From Actinomadura graeca (GTDB lineage: Bacteria > Actinomycetota > Actinomycetes > Streptosporangiales > Streptosporangiaceae): 64,000 nt of DNA. How positions within the stretch are numbered: position 1 is the first letter of the stretch; each line of letters begins with the position of its first letter. This document shows positions 51,701 to 60,592 of the stretch, piece after piece. A program made the translations under genes and the position numbers. Where the stretch lies: NCBI RefSeq assembly GCF_019175365.1, contig NZ_CP059572.1, positions 1,488,001 to 1,552,000 of the forward strand, read 5' to 3'. The notes under the pieces were generated by a model. That model did no database searches. It worked only from the letters and a program-made list of their open reading frames with translations, and was not told where the DNA came from.

Positions 51701-51931
51701 GGCGCGGTCGGCGTGGACATCGTCATCGGGCCTCCCACGATCGAGGGCATCGCGTTCTCCGTCCCGCACCGCCTGCTGCGGTTCAAGGACGTCAGGGCGA
51801 AGGTCAACCCGCTGGCGGCCCAGCCGAAGCGCGACGACGCCGATCCTCCCGACACGGACGCGGACGAGATCGCCAGGAAACTCCGCACCGCGCTGATCGA
51901 CCTCGGTGCCCTGGTCGGCTGGAAGGGATAG
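48725..51931 (+). CDS. DUF6603-domain protein, 1068 aa
   Basis: The protein has a helical N-terminus (about 1-75) and then long runs of alternating hydrophobic and polar strands. GGYHPAF occurs at residues 704-710 and marks the DUF6603 domain as I recall it. The following strands (LYAAVTPAAAMVGGRLEVNY, AYFDVIVRWAPLYYDAEIGL, FTVRAWLFTVTVRLEIGARL) look like an extended amphipathic beta-sheet, barrel or groove. No signal peptide or helix bundle is seen. The function of the family is unknown. The start GTG 48725 fits the G-rich ribosome-binding site; ATG 48731 is close. It lies 31 bases after the peptidase gene. Confidence 0.85.
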   Translation: MGMDVKALTEWLGRIDTKKPLTIPQDLPDGLDFRNDVDMSALRYWETRIKEGTKALKELVPDLTKLTLTGKPVEGVTLTLRFFAAADKPQDTDLVIGVELIVSLDTHDVFKDLVGVGIRQVRLNYRIEKKGGDPTTKKWRVRIRLSVDADRLVELITDVGQQVSWGPFTFTSPKFPSWSLADTLTALRIPGVTMPDVPLPPKVFPDVGELTLRYERVGTKGYRVLIYPSEQRLRAGWAVGLLRPDTDEGKATWAASGLLQIGTVKLSDLDVLRGQLPPDSDLSLSLQVVYASRDLGKDDVTTLNQVLKDAKVGGEMPTGWRLNPGVTWCAHVQIGQRPSERYTLLVRPKHKAPKTYRALGETTSSPGKRPEGPVRTQRSLGPLHLKELTLRYLDGRRPRVVLSLDAALAAAGLTVEAAGLGLEVELKENPRADVVLGGLGVAYSRPPLEAAGSLVRREPGGDIDFAYDGLIMIKAARWGLMAFGSYASMTAKDARPGYTSVFLFGALLGTFGGPPPVVFTGVCGGFGYNSKVRFPAIDQVTAFPFVKALDPDGYEDLTKKNFGEPVTPGTVLAKITGGEDAWVVPAVGELWLAAGVAFSVAQIVDVQALLMVQLGDDIVVGLLGACTIDLPAPRKTGRKVPGVAHVELGIRAVYQASTGEFSLAAALSDNSWLAHQECKLTGGAAIHVWAPPSPYAGDFVASLGGYHPAFERTKPRHYPDVPRLGLSWSVGSAVSVRGQLYAAVTPAAAMVGGRLEVNYRAGGLHAWLTAYFDVIVRWAPLYYDAEIGLSIGCSFTVRAWLFTVTVRLEIGARLRLWGPPTRGTARLKAGPFNVEIKIGSGEEPLRGPLGWDDFRKQQLPDKPVTVSAVSGLVTDPVKVKKAGPGHWVATTDGFSFATRSAMPATTLTYDGKAVDGKTRTLHVRPMEKENATSTHAVVLKAKSGSSAVPVAFAAGDTGKPWYGRVSTAQVPKALWGDKGTAAQVPGKDQTLPGAVGVDIVIGPPTIEGIAFSVPHRLLRFKDVRAKVNPLAAQPKRDDADPPDTDADEIARKLRTALIDLGALVGWKG

Positions 51932-51940
51932 GCGGCGGCG

Positions 51941-54382
51941 ATGGCGGACCCTTTGATCACCTTCACGGACAACCTGGTGCCCGTCGTGGGCCGCGACGCC
52001 TACACGCTCACGGTGACCCACACGATCGACGTGGGCGAGGGCGGCAGGCGGCTCGGCGAGGCCGCCCAGGACCTGACGATCCTCGGGACGAGGTTCGGCC
52101 TTCCCAGCGCCGAGGTCCACTCCGCCCACCCCCCTCCCGACTCCACCGCCACCTACACCCGCCGTCTGCCGCACGTCGCGCTGGAGAGCCGCCTGCTGCC
52201 CTGGGAGACACGGCTGACGTGGAACGTCCAGAAACTGGACGACAAGCACGTCCCGTGGCTGGCGCTCCTGCTGTTCTCCGAGCACGACCAGGGCGGCCCC
52301 CCGGCCACCGGCGAGGTGGAGACCGGCACCGTCGAGCAGCGGCTCCTCACCAAGGCGGACGGCGTCCGCCTTCCCTCGCTCGGCCACACCAGCGCCGACG
52401 AGAAGAAGGAAGCGGTCCGCACGATCACCGTCTCCAAGGAGCTGTTCACCGCGCTGATCCCCACCCCGGACGAGCTGCGTTACCTGGCCCACATCCGCAG
52501 CCCGCTCGACCAGGTCAAGGATCCGAAGAAGGAGGACCCGTTCGGACAGGACGAACGCCGCGAGGCCGAGTACGGCTTCGTGCTGTCCTCCCGTCTCCCG
52601 GTCCCCGGACGCTGCGTGGCGCACCTGGTGTCCCTGGAAGGTCACGTGGGCGCCGTCAAAGACCCGTCCGCGATCACCGAGCAGAGGATCCGGCTGGTGT
52701 CGCTGTACTCGTGGACGTTCGTCTGCGACGCCGAGCAGGGCCCGCTGTTCTCCCAGTTCCGCTCCGCCCTGACGAAGCCGGGCGAGAGCGACCCCGCCCA
52801 CCTGCTGCTCCGCCACGACCTCGCCGACAGCGACGGCGACGCCTACCGTAAGCACGCGCTGCACCGCCTGGAACGCGGCTACGTGCCCCTCGTCCACTAC
52901 GACGGCGCGGCGACCCGCTACGCCTGGTACCGGGGCCCGCTCGTCCCGCACGCCGGGCGGCAGACGATCGCCGCGGACGGCGACCGCCCCGCCTGGACCC
53001 GCCCCGGCACCTACCTCGGCACGGACGGCAAGTACCCGGTCAAGGAGACCGGCCGCGCCGCCGCCTGGACGCTGGGCCGTCAGCTCGCCCTCGCCGACCA
53101 GGACTTCACCGCCGCCATGGCGGACCTTCTCGACGACGGCTCCACGCTCATGCGCGCGGCGGCCCGCCTTCACCGGACACCCGCGCCCGGCGGCCCCGGC
53201 GCTCATCACGCCGCTCTGCGGGACGCGCTGGAGAACCCGGGCGACCTGCACCGCGCCGCGTTCGCAGGCCGGCTCGCCGACGATGGCTTCGTGGCCGCCG
53301 TCGCCAGGGCGCTGGGAGCGCCGGCCCCGGACGGGCCGGGCGGCGAGCCGGTCGCGGCCGACGTCGACGAGCTGGTCCGCGACGGCTCGACCAAGAGCGG
53401 CTACGCCGTCCCGGACGTCTACGCCAACCTCGGCGGCCAGCTCGATGACGACGCCACCCTCACCGGGGTGGTCACCGCCCTGCTCGCACCGGCCGGCACG
53501 GCCGCGGACGAGGCGCCCGGCGACGGGGTCCCGGTGTCACCGTGGCAGGTGGTGCGCGACTGGCTGAAGCGGCTGCGGCGGCTGGAGAACGTGCCCTTCG
53601 ATCACCTGGTGCCCACCGCGGCCGCCGTGCCGGTCGAGAGCCTGCGGTTCTTCCACGTCGACGCCGCCTGGGTGAACGCCCTCACCGACGGCGCGCTGAG
53701 CGTCGGCGTGTGCTCCCGCGCCACCTTCCAGATGCTGGACGGGATACGGACGGCCTTCTACCAGAGCGCCGAGGGCAAGAAGGTGCCCAAGAGCGGCGTC
53801 CTGATCCGCTCGGCGCTGGTCACCGCCTATCCGCGGCTGGAGGTCGGCGCACCCGAGGCGACCGGCACGGTGCGGCGCGCCCTGCTCGCCCCCGACATCC
53901 TGCTGTGCCTGTTCGACGGCACGCCCTCGACCGTCCGGCTGACCGAGCCGTTCCATGGCCTGCACCTGGGGACCGAGTCCAAGGCCGCCGTCCGTGCCCT
54001 GTTCGCCCGGCTGAAGGGCGAGGACCCCGGCCCGCTCCCCGGCCCGGACGACGACCCGGTCCGCGTGTCCCGGGACGATCCTCTGGCGGACCCGCACGGC
54101 GGGGACCACGAGGTGGGCCTGCGGTCGCTGGTGAAGACGGGCTCCTACGAGGTCGGGCAGCTCATCCTGGACAAGAGCGTCACGGTGACGTTCCGCGCGA
54201 CCAGCGGGTCCGGTGCCATGGTCGTCAAGGTCGGTGACCTGGCGTCCTCCGTCGCCTCCGCCTTGAAGGGCTTCCTGCCGTCGGCGGGCCTCACCTCCGC
54301 GGGGCTGGGCCTGCAACTCGTCCGCTCCCCGGAACGAGCCTCCCTGTACCACGACGTCGCCACGGGAGAGGACGCGCCATGA
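51941..54382 (+). CDS. Large protein of unknown function, 813 aa
   Basis: The protein starts MADPLITFTDNLVPVVGRDA without signal peptide or membrane helix. The N-terminal half is mixed alpha/beta with TRLTWNVQKLDDKHVPWLAL and LLFSEHDQGG. The C-terminal half is helical with VESLRFFHVDAAWVNALTDG, GALSVGVCSRATFQMLDGIR around residue 572. I do not recognise the family, though such motifs give the impression of a conserved group. It begins 9 bases after the DUF6603 gene and overlaps the next gene by ATGA. The products are therefore probably made in fixed ratio and may form a complex. Confidence 0.82.
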   Translation: MADPLITFTDNLVPVVGRDAYTLTVTHTIDVGEGGRRLGEAAQDLTILGTRFGLPSAEVHSAHPPPDSTATYTRRLPHVALESRLLPWETRLTWNVQKLDDKHVPWLALLLFSEHDQGGPPATGEVETGTVEQRLLTKADGVRLPSLGHTSADEKKEAVRTITVSKELFTALIPTPDELRYLAHIRSPLDQVKDPKKEDPFGQDERREAEYGFVLSSRLPVPGRCVAHLVSLEGHVGAVKDPSAITEQRIRLVSLYSWTFVCDAEQGPLFSQFRSALTKPGESDPAHLLLRHDLADSDGDAYRKHALHRLERGYVPLVHYDGAATRYAWYRGPLVPHAGRQTIAADGDRPAWTRPGTYLGTDGKYPVKETGRAAAWTLGRQLALADQDFTAAMADLLDDGSTLMRAAARLHRTPAPGGPGAHHAALRDALENPGDLHRAAFAGRLADDGFVAAVARALGAPAPDGPGGEPVAADVDELVRDGSTKSGYAVPDVYANLGGQLDDDATLTGVVTALLAPAGTAADEAPGDGVPVSPWQVVRDWLKRLRRLENVPFDHLVPTAAAVPVESLRFFHVDAAWVNALTDGALSVGVCSRATFQMLDGIRTAFYQSAEGKKVPKSGVLIRSALVTAYPRLEVGAPEATGTVRRALLAPDILLCLFDGTPSTVRLTEPFHGLHLGTESKAAVRALFARLKGEDPGPLPGPDDDPVRVSRDDPLADPHGGDHEVGLRSLVKTGSYEVGQLILDKSVTVTFRATSGSGAMVVKVGDLASSVASALKGFLPSAGLTSAGLGLQLVRSPERASLYHDVATGEDAP

Positions 54383-57300
54383 CCACGGCGGAGCAGGGGG
54401 GGAAGGCCGTCATCGTGCCGGTCCGGGTGACCGGGCTGCTGCTCAACCCGAAGGTGCGGGCCACGGAGACGTGGGAGCGCTGGCGTCCGAACTTCGGCAA
54501 GGGCGCTCATCAGAGCCCCGAGCCGCGGGCGCCCTACGACAGCGGGCACGAATACCTTCCGCCGAAGCACGACGGGGTCACGGTGTCGTGGGAACTGCCG
54601 GGCGCCCTGCGCACCGACCGCGAGGACGACGGGACGGGGTTCCTCCGCGTGCCCGACCGGTGGCTGGTCGTGCGGTACAGCACCCACGGCGAGACGCAGA
54701 AGCGCGAGGCGGGCCGCGCGTGGGTGGTGGCCGGCGACCGGCTCCGCGATCCCGGCAGGGAGCCCGGCGAGCTGGACAACTGCGCGCTCTACCCGCCGAA
54801 GAGCCCCGGCGGCTCCCACCGGTGGCTGGGGCTGGTCCACGACCTCACCACGGGAGAGTGGAAGGAGGACTCCGGCGCCACGAAGACGGAACTGACCGCG
54901 GCCGGCCTTGGGCTCGTCAGTTTCGCGCTCTATCAGCCGTACAACCTCGGTGTGTTCTCCCTGCACGACCAGCTCACCGATCTGACGGACAAGGACAAGA
55001 AGAACTACGCCCTCAGCTATCAGGTGATCGGCTGGTACAGCGACCCCGCCCACGACCCACTGGCGAAAGTGACCGGTGCCCAATCCCTGGCCACGAGGTT
55101 GCAGCGGCTGCAATGGGAACTCGCCGGGGGCTCCGGCGGCGTCACCTACACCAAGCACACGATCTATTCCGGCTGCCTGCTGAAGGTGACATGGGAGGCC
55201 GACCCCAAGGGCCCGCCGGACAAGTACCACGACGAGCGCCCCGCCATCGACAAGGCGAACCGCCCGGATCCGCTGAAGGTGGTCCTCACGGAATCCTCGG
55301 TCCAGGGCATCATCGCGCTGCTGGCCCACGAACTCGCCAAGGACGTCAAGGACGAGGCCCAGAAAGAGCAGGCCAAGAAGGACCTCATCAGATTCGAGGC
55401 ATTCTTGTACGGGATGCTCAACCAATTCGACGACCAGGCCGAAGGCCCGGCGGTGGTGCAGCGGCTGACCCGCCGGTCGCATTTCGAGCCGGTCGACGCC
55501 GGGTACGTGTGGCACGTCGAGATGCCGCCGCCCGACGTCGAGACCGTGTCCCCTGGAGCCGACCTGCACTGGCGCGCGCTGCTGGACGATCTGAACGCCG
55601 ACCAGGACGCCTACGACACCCTGATGCGGGAACTGGCCCGCCTCCAATCGCAGTACTACCAGCTCTGGTGGGCGCACCAGGAGGTGGACCGCCGCACCAG
55701 ACAGGTTCCCCAGCACCAGAAGCAGCTGCGCAAGAAACTCGAAGAACTCGGCCAGATGATGAAGTCCGCCCTCGATTGCGGGACCCTGCGGGCGGCCATC
55801 AAGGAACGACAGGAGGAGGCCGGCCGGCTGGCCGAGCGCGTACCGGAGGACGAGACCGGCAACGACGTCACCGACCTCATCGAGGCGCAACTGGAACAGG
55901 AGGCACCCGGGGCCCGGCTGCGGCGCGTCCCCCGCGCGCCCTTCTACCGGCCCACCGAACCGGTCGTCCTGCTCCGCGGCGCCAACTCCGAGCGGCTCAA
56001 GACCGACCTGGTGGCCCTCCCCTGCCGCTGGTCCGACAACCTCGTCACCAAGATCGGCGACACCAAGAGCACCACGCCGCCGAAACCGCCGAACTTCGAC
56101 AAGCTCACAAGCCTCGACGCGCTCAAGGACCACCCCGGCGGCCTGCTGACCGGCCTGCTCACCGAGTTCGCGTTGTTCGACACCGCGGGCGCTCCCGCGG
56201 TCCTCCAGGAGCGTGAGGTCCCGCCGGCGGTGAAACGCGCCACGATCGGCTGGAAACAGCCGTGGACGCCTCTCTTCCTCCTGTGGCAGGTCGTCTACTA
56301 CCCGGTCCCGTACAACGACGTGCGGACCGGCCACAAGGGCGAACGCAACTGGACGTTCGACAAGGACAAGTACCGGTGGAAAGGCAAGGGCCATGCCACC
56401 GACGACGCGAATCCGCCCTCCATCACGCTCAGCGGCCGCACCTTCTTGTCCCCCCACGCGGTGTGGAACGTCGCCGACCGCGCCGCCCAGGAAGCCCCCT
56501 ACTCGCCCGATACGAAACAGCAGGCGCGGCTGGAGGCCCTCGCGAAGAAGGCAAGGGAGGGCGACCTGATCTCGCAGGCCCTCGACGGCTTCAACGAGCA
56601 ACTGCTCTCGCTGGTCTCCGAGGCCCGGTTGAGCCCCACCGGCGCGCTCGACGCCCTGGTCCAGGGCAATCACGGGTACACGCCCTACCGGATGGAGACC
56701 GTCAAAAGCTACGTCCCGAACAAGAAGACCGAGGACTACGTCGAAATAGCCGCACCGCAGCAGCTACGCGGAGGCCAGTTCCGCCTGACGGCCCTCACCG
56801 TCATCGACAGATTCGGCCGCTCCCTCCAGCTCGTTCCCGACGAGCACGTCACCTTCAACGGCAAACCCCTCCGCTCCAGCACACTGCTCCCCGACAGATG
56901 CAACGGGGACCCGTGCAGCACGCACAAGAAGTTCACCGGCCAGCTCGCCCACCTGGTGCCCCGCCTCCCCCAGCCGGCCCGGCTGCGCATGGACCTGCTC
57001 ACCCCGGCCGCCGACCGCCCGGTCGACCCCTACATCCTCGAACCGCAGTCCTGCGGGTGGGTCGTTCCCAACTACCTCGACGGTGCGCTGCTGGTCTACG
57101 GGCCCGACGGCACGCTCCTGGGCGACCTGTCGGCGAGCGGCGGTCAGATCGTCTGGGAATGCCCGATGCCGCCCCACGACCTCCCGTCCGCCACCGACCA
57201 TCCCCATCTGCACGGATTCCTGTCCGGGCTGAAAGGCACGGACGGCACCCGGCTGGAAGCCCTCAACAAGACGATCGGCGCCATCCAGGCGACCCTCGCG

Positions 57301-58002
57301 TCCGGCGCCCCGGAACCCGCCCATCCCTCATTGCAGCTCCTCGGCCGGCCGCTCGCCCTGATCCGCCTGCGCCTGGCGCTGGAGGCCGACGGCCCGCCCG
57401 TCCTCACCTTCAAGGACCACCTGACCAAGAACACCGGGTCCCCCGAGTACCTGGGTCACGGCTGGATGGTGCGGCTCGGGAACACCTCCTCTCCGCGGGA
57501 CGGCCTGGTCGGCTTCTTCCGCGACAAGTACACCGAGATGCACACCGTCCGCGTTCCCCCCGGGGTCAGCAGCCCGTACCTGAGGCAGGCCGCGCGGCCC
57601 GAGCTGACACTGGCGGGAGAGGCGATCATCCTCACCGCCCTGGTCGACCCCTGGTCGCACATCGAGGCCGTCACGCACCTGGTGCCCGCGGCCGACCTCC
57701 GCCTGGCCCCCCAGCTCGTCGCCGATGCCGTGAGCCGGATGACGACGTTCCTCCGCGTCGGACCGGCCCTCGGCACCACCCGCAAGAACCACCCCAAGGC
57801 GGGGAGCATGATCGCCGAGGTCCCCGCCTTCCCGCTGCCCGTTCCCGTGCTGGAGAACGGCGAGTGGACCTGGACGCAGGGTGCACAGGACGTGGAGCTG
57901 ACCGTCCCGGACTCCACCGCGATCGTCACACCGGAGTTCCCCGCCCACCTGCGCACCGGGAAACTCCGTCTCACCGGCGTCTTCGACGAACAGCCGCCAT
58001 GA
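54379..58002 (+). CDS. Very large protein of unknown function with internal coiled coil, 1207 aa
   Basis: The start overlaps the preceding gene by ATGA. The N-terminal part (1-380) contains RVPDRWLVVRYSTHGETQKR and YALSYQVIGWYSDPAHDPLA. A coiled-coil-like stretch lies at about 396-507 (DDLNADQDAYDTLMRELARL, RKKLEELGQMMKSALDCGTL). After it comes APFYRPTEPVVLLRGAN and, near residue 892, CGWVVPNYLDGALLVYGPDG. No signal peptide or membrane helix is visible. The domain order suggests a shaft-like or scaffold protein with globular ends; this is inference. The family has no function known to me. The next gene follows after 25 bases. Confidence 0.82.
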   Translation: MTTAEQGGKAVIVPVRVTGLLLNPKVRATETWERWRPNFGKGAHQSPEPRAPYDSGHEYLPPKHDGVTVSWELPGALRTDREDDGTGFLRVPDRWLVVRYSTHGETQKREAGRAWVVAGDRLRDPGREPGELDNCALYPPKSPGGSHRWLGLVHDLTTGEWKEDSGATKTELTAAGLGLVSFALYQPYNLGVFSLHDQLTDLTDKDKKNYALSYQVIGWYSDPAHDPLAKVTGAQSLATRLQRLQWELAGGSGGVTYTKHTIYSGCLLKVTWEADPKGPPDKYHDERPAIDKANRPDPLKVVLTESSVQGIIALLAHELAKDVKDEAQKEQAKKDLIRFEAFLYGMLNQFDDQAEGPAVVQRLTRRSHFEPVDAGYVWHVEMPPPDVETVSPGADLHWRALLDDLNADQDAYDTLMRELARLQSQYYQLWWAHQEVDRRTRQVPQHQKQLRKKLEELGQMMKSALDCGTLRAAIKERQEEAGRLAERVPEDETGNDVTDLIEAQLEQEAPGARLRRVPRAPFYRPTEPVVLLRGANSERLKTDLVALPCRWSDNLVTKIGDTKSTTPPKPPNFDKLTSLDALKDHPGGLLTGLLTEFALFDTAGAPAVLQEREVPPAVKRATIGWKQPWTPLFLLWQVVYYPVPYNDVRTGHKGERNWTFDKDKYRWKGKGHATDDANPPSITLSGRTFLSPHAVWNVADRAAQEAPYSPDTKQQARLEALAKKAREGDLISQALDGFNEQLLSLVSEARLSPTGALDALVQGNHGYTPYRMETVKSYVPNKKTEDYVEIAAPQQLRGGQFRLTALTVIDRFGRSLQLVPDEHVTFNGKPLRSSTLLPDRCNGDPCSTHKKFTGQLAHLVPRLPQPARLRMDLLTPAADRPVDPYILEPQSCGWVVPNYLDGALLVYGPDGTLLGDLSASGGQIVWECPMPPHDLPSATDHPHLHGFLSGLKGTDGTRLEALNKTIGAIQATLASGAPEPAHPSLQLLGRPLALIRLRLALEADGPPVLTFKDHLTKNTGSPEYLGHGWMVRLGNTSSPRDGLVGFFRDKYTEMHTVRVPPGVSSPYLRQAARPELTLAGEAIILTALVDPWSHIEAVTHLVPAADLRLAPQLVADAVSRMTTFLRVGPALGTTRKNHPKAGSMIAEVPAFPLPVPVLENGEWTWTQGAQDVELTVPDSTAIVTPEFPAHLRTGKLRLTGVFDEQPP

Positions 58003-58027
58003 AGGCCATGACCCGGAAGGGAAGAGC

Positions 58028-59866
58028 ATGTTCCAGTTCACGGAGGACAAGAATTTCAATCTGGCGCACAGCCTGAACAGCTCCCCCGAGCCATTGCGGG
58101 TCTCACCCAAAGACGGAAAGGCCGTTGCCGGGACACTGACGATCATGCTGACCAACGGCGGCGAGACACCCGAGCCCTGCGACGCCATCCGGGTCACGAT
58201 GATCGCCGAGGCGAGCGACGGCACCAACGCCGGCCAGGCCATCAGCAAGAACCTCAAGAACTGCCGCGTGACGCTCAGCCCGCATGGCTGGTCACTGAAC
58301 GGCGGCGACGGCTCCTGGACGTTCCGCAACCCGACCAGGTCCGAAAAGAAGGACGAAGGCGTCTTCGCCGTCGGCCAGAGCCTCCGCATCACAATAGACA
58401 ACTTCGATGTCAATCAGGCCGAGGGCACCACCACCGTCTACGTCTCCAAGATGCTCGGCAAAAAGGATGAGGAGAAGGAGACAGATGGTGTCCGCTATTA
58501 CCTGGGCAAATTCCCCACCACCTACAGCATCGCCGAGTTCCGCGCCCAGCAGCCCACGCTGAACCACGGAGAAGGCACCTACCTACTGTGGACGGGAACC
58601 GCGGACAAGGGCGTCGGCTACACCATCGGCCATGACGGCGAGGAACTGCCCGTCTCCGCCGGAGCGCCCTGGCCGACCGGCCCCGTGCACGCCACCACGA
58701 CGTACCGGCTGACCGCCACCTACGACAGGAGCGATCTGGTCAAGCCGGTGACCCACCACCTCGACACGCAGGTGCTGGTCCGGGGCTCCGACCTCGTCAG
58801 CAGCGACCTCCAGGTGTCCGGACGCCTGCGCGCCCTTCAGGGGCCGGTCGCCCTCAAGCTCGACTGGCAACAGTATTACACCGTCCGTGGCGACTGTTAC
58901 CTGATGCTGCCGTACAAGGTGACGCAGATCGAAAAGGATTCCAAAGGCTGCAAAGACGGTCTGCTTGAAATCACCACCCTGAAGGTCAAGCCCTTGGGCG
59001 CCAGGCAGAAGCATTACTACTACCTGGACAGGGGAACCCCTCAGGTCACGCAATTGCCTGTTCCCGCGGGCAGCCTACTGTATGTCGATTGGAAGCAAAA
59101 TTCCCAGACTCTTGATCTCCACCTGGTGCCACTGGGTGCCGGTTCTCGGATAGATAAAACCAGGTACCTTGTCAAGACGATGTACGTCCCGTTCTACCGA
59201 CGTGGCGTCTGGTCGAGATCGACCGACGTGGCCGGATACCGCACACCGCGGCGTGGTGGTGGCCTGTCCTCGGTCACGGTACGGGAACCCTCAAAGGAGG
59301 CCGCCGCCCTCATGGCCAGTTATATGACCTCCTCCCAGCTCGTCTACGGAGCCATGGGGCTTGTGCCCTGCGACGAGAACCTTGCATGGCGTTTCGATGC
59401 CGACGGCGGCTACGAGGGCCAGAGGGCACAGCTGATGGATTTTTCCGGTGAGGTCCCGAAGAATCAGAAGACGAGAAGGCCGTGCAAAGAGATAATCACT
59501 ATCCCCGGCGGTTGGCGCACCACGGACTGGATCAACGCCGCCAGCGTCACCGGCCTTGACCTCACGGCTCATCTGCTGGTGAAACGGGACAACACGACGT
59601 CGTGCCTCATGAGGGCCACGGTCGCCGCCAACGGCCTCACGATCATCTCCAGCGAGGGACTCGCCACCGCACTGCCCGGCCTGGCCGGTGATTTCACTGA
59701 CAAGATCCGCGCCATCGTGCCGCTGCCTGCGATCGACCCCGGCTACACCGACCCCGCACACGTCCTTCTGGCGGGCGAGACCCACAGCATCCGGTACGAC
59801 CTCAAGCAGAAGCGCCCCATGACGCCGTTCAGCCGCCCGTATCCGACGGTGGACGAGCTGTTCTGA
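58028..59866 (+). CDS. Beta-rich protein of unknown function, 612 aa
   Basis: The protein starts FQFTEDKNFNLAHSLNSSPE. Residues about 35-150 look like a beta-sandwich (VAGTLTIMLTNGGETPEPCD, TIDNFDVNQAEGTTTVYVSK). A second Ig-like domain follows at about 180-255 (LNHGEGTYLLWTGTADKGVG, TTTYRLTATYDRSDLVKPVT). The C-terminal 250 residues are of unknown fold. There is no signal peptide. The base composition around 58900-59180 is less GC-rich than in neighbours, which suggests transfer. GGAAGGGAAG precedes the ATG. It is the last of the five large genes; a PIG-L gene follows after 24 bases. Confidence 0.8.
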   Translation: MFQFTEDKNFNLAHSLNSSPEPLRVSPKDGKAVAGTLTIMLTNGGETPEPCDAIRVTMIAEASDGTNAGQAISKNLKNCRVTLSPHGWSLNGGDGSWTFRNPTRSEKKDEGVFAVGQSLRITIDNFDVNQAEGTTTVYVSKMLGKKDEEKETDGVRYYLGKFPTTYSIAEFRAQQPTLNHGEGTYLLWTGTADKGVGYTIGHDGEELPVSAGAPWPTGPVHATTTYRLTATYDRSDLVKPVTHHLDTQVLVRGSDLVSSDLQVSGRLRALQGPVALKLDWQQYYTVRGDCYLMLPYKVTQIEKDSKGCKDGLLEITTLKVKPLGARQKHYYYLDRGTPQVTQLPVPAGSLLYVDWKQNSQTLDLHLVPLGAGSRIDKTRYLVKTMYVPFYRRGVWSRSTDVAGYRTPRRGGGLSSVTVREPSKEAAALMASYMTSSQLVYGAMGLVPCDENLAWRFDADGGYEGQRAQLMDFSGEVPKNQKTRRPCKEIITIPGGWRTTDWINAASVTGLDLTAHLLVKRDNTTSCLMRATVAANGLTIISSEGLATALPGLAGDFTDKIRAIVPLPAIDPGYTDPAHVLLAGETHSIRYDLKQKRPMTPFSRPYPTVDELF

Positions 59867-59890
59867 CGCCGGATCGGCGAGAATGGGCCC

Positions 59891-60592
59891 ATGGAAGCGG
59901 TACCTGAGGACTGGGAACGGGCGCTGGCGATCGTGGCGCACCCCGACGACCTGGAGTACGGGGGCTCCGCCGCCGTCGCGAAGTGGACCGGTCAGGGCAA
60001 GACCGTGGTGGAGGTGCTCGCCACCCGCGGCGAGGCCGGGATCGACGGCATGGAGCCGGACGAGGTCGCCCGCGTCCGCACCGCGGAGCAGATCGAGGCG
60101 GCCCGCCGCGTGGGCGTCGAGACGGTGGAGTTCCTCGACCTCCAGGACGGCATGCTGGAGTACGGCCTGCCGCTGCGGCGCGTGCTGGCCGCGGCGATCC
60201 GCCGGCACCGTCCCGAGGTGGTGGTCTCGCTGAACTTCCGGGAGACCTTCCCCGGCGGCGGGTTCAACATGGCCGACCACCGCGTCCTCGGCCTGGCGGT
60301 CGCCGACGCCGTCCGGGACGCGGCGAACCGCTGGGTGTTCCGCGACCTCGGCCTGGAACCGTGGCAGGGCGTACGGTTCGCCCTGTTCGGCGGCTCCCCG
60401 CAATCCACGCACTACGTGGACGTGACCGGCCACCTTCAGGACGGCATCGACTCGCTGCTGGCGCACAAGGTGTACTTCTCGGGCCTCGGCGCGGACTTCG
60501 ACGCCGCCGCGTTCCTCACCGGCATGATGGAACCGGCCGGACGCGCCGTCGGCGTGGAGCACGCGATGACGTTCGAGATGATCGCGACCTGA
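59891..60592 (+). CDS. PIG-L/LmbE-family deacetylase
   Basis: The 233-aa protein has the zinc-binding motif AHPDDLEYG near the N-terminus and the distal His in NMADHRVLG. The strand RRHRPEVVVSLNFRETFPGG and the helix following match the family. PIG-L enzymes remove acetyl groups from N-acetylglucosamine-containing compounds; MshB (mycothiol) is the best-known actinobacterial member. This protein is shorter than MshB and the substrate is unknown. It may be co-transcribed with the operon before it, but the link could be fortuitous. Confidence 0.9.
   Translation: MEAVPEDWERALAIVAHPDDLEYGGSAAVAKWTGQGKTVVEVLATRGEAGIDGMEPDEVARVRTAEQIEAARRVGVETVEFLDLQDGMLEYGLPLRRVLAAAIRRHRPEVVVSLNFRETFPGGGFNMADHRVLGLAVADAVRDAANRWVFRDLGLEPWQGVRFALFGGSPQSTHYVDVTGHLQDGIDSLLAHKVYFSGLGADFDAAAFLTGMMEPAGRAVGVEHAMTFEMIAT

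Noticed and set aside
49571..53251. 1226-aa open frame on the minus strand across two genes
   Set aside because: It is antisense to the DUF6603 and 813-aa genes, consists of Arg/Ala/Gly/Asp-rich sequence with no known motif, and arises from the GC-rich third positions of the real genes.
54145..56673. 842-aa minus-strand frame opposite the giant-protein gene
   Set aside because: Antisense shadow, spans two real genes and has no ribosome-binding site or motif.
47770..59866. Contractile injection, phage tail or toxin-complex (Tc) cluster
   Set aside because: No sheath, tube, baseplate, tape-measure, portal, RHS or TcA-like sequence is recognisable; the proteins have different motifs.
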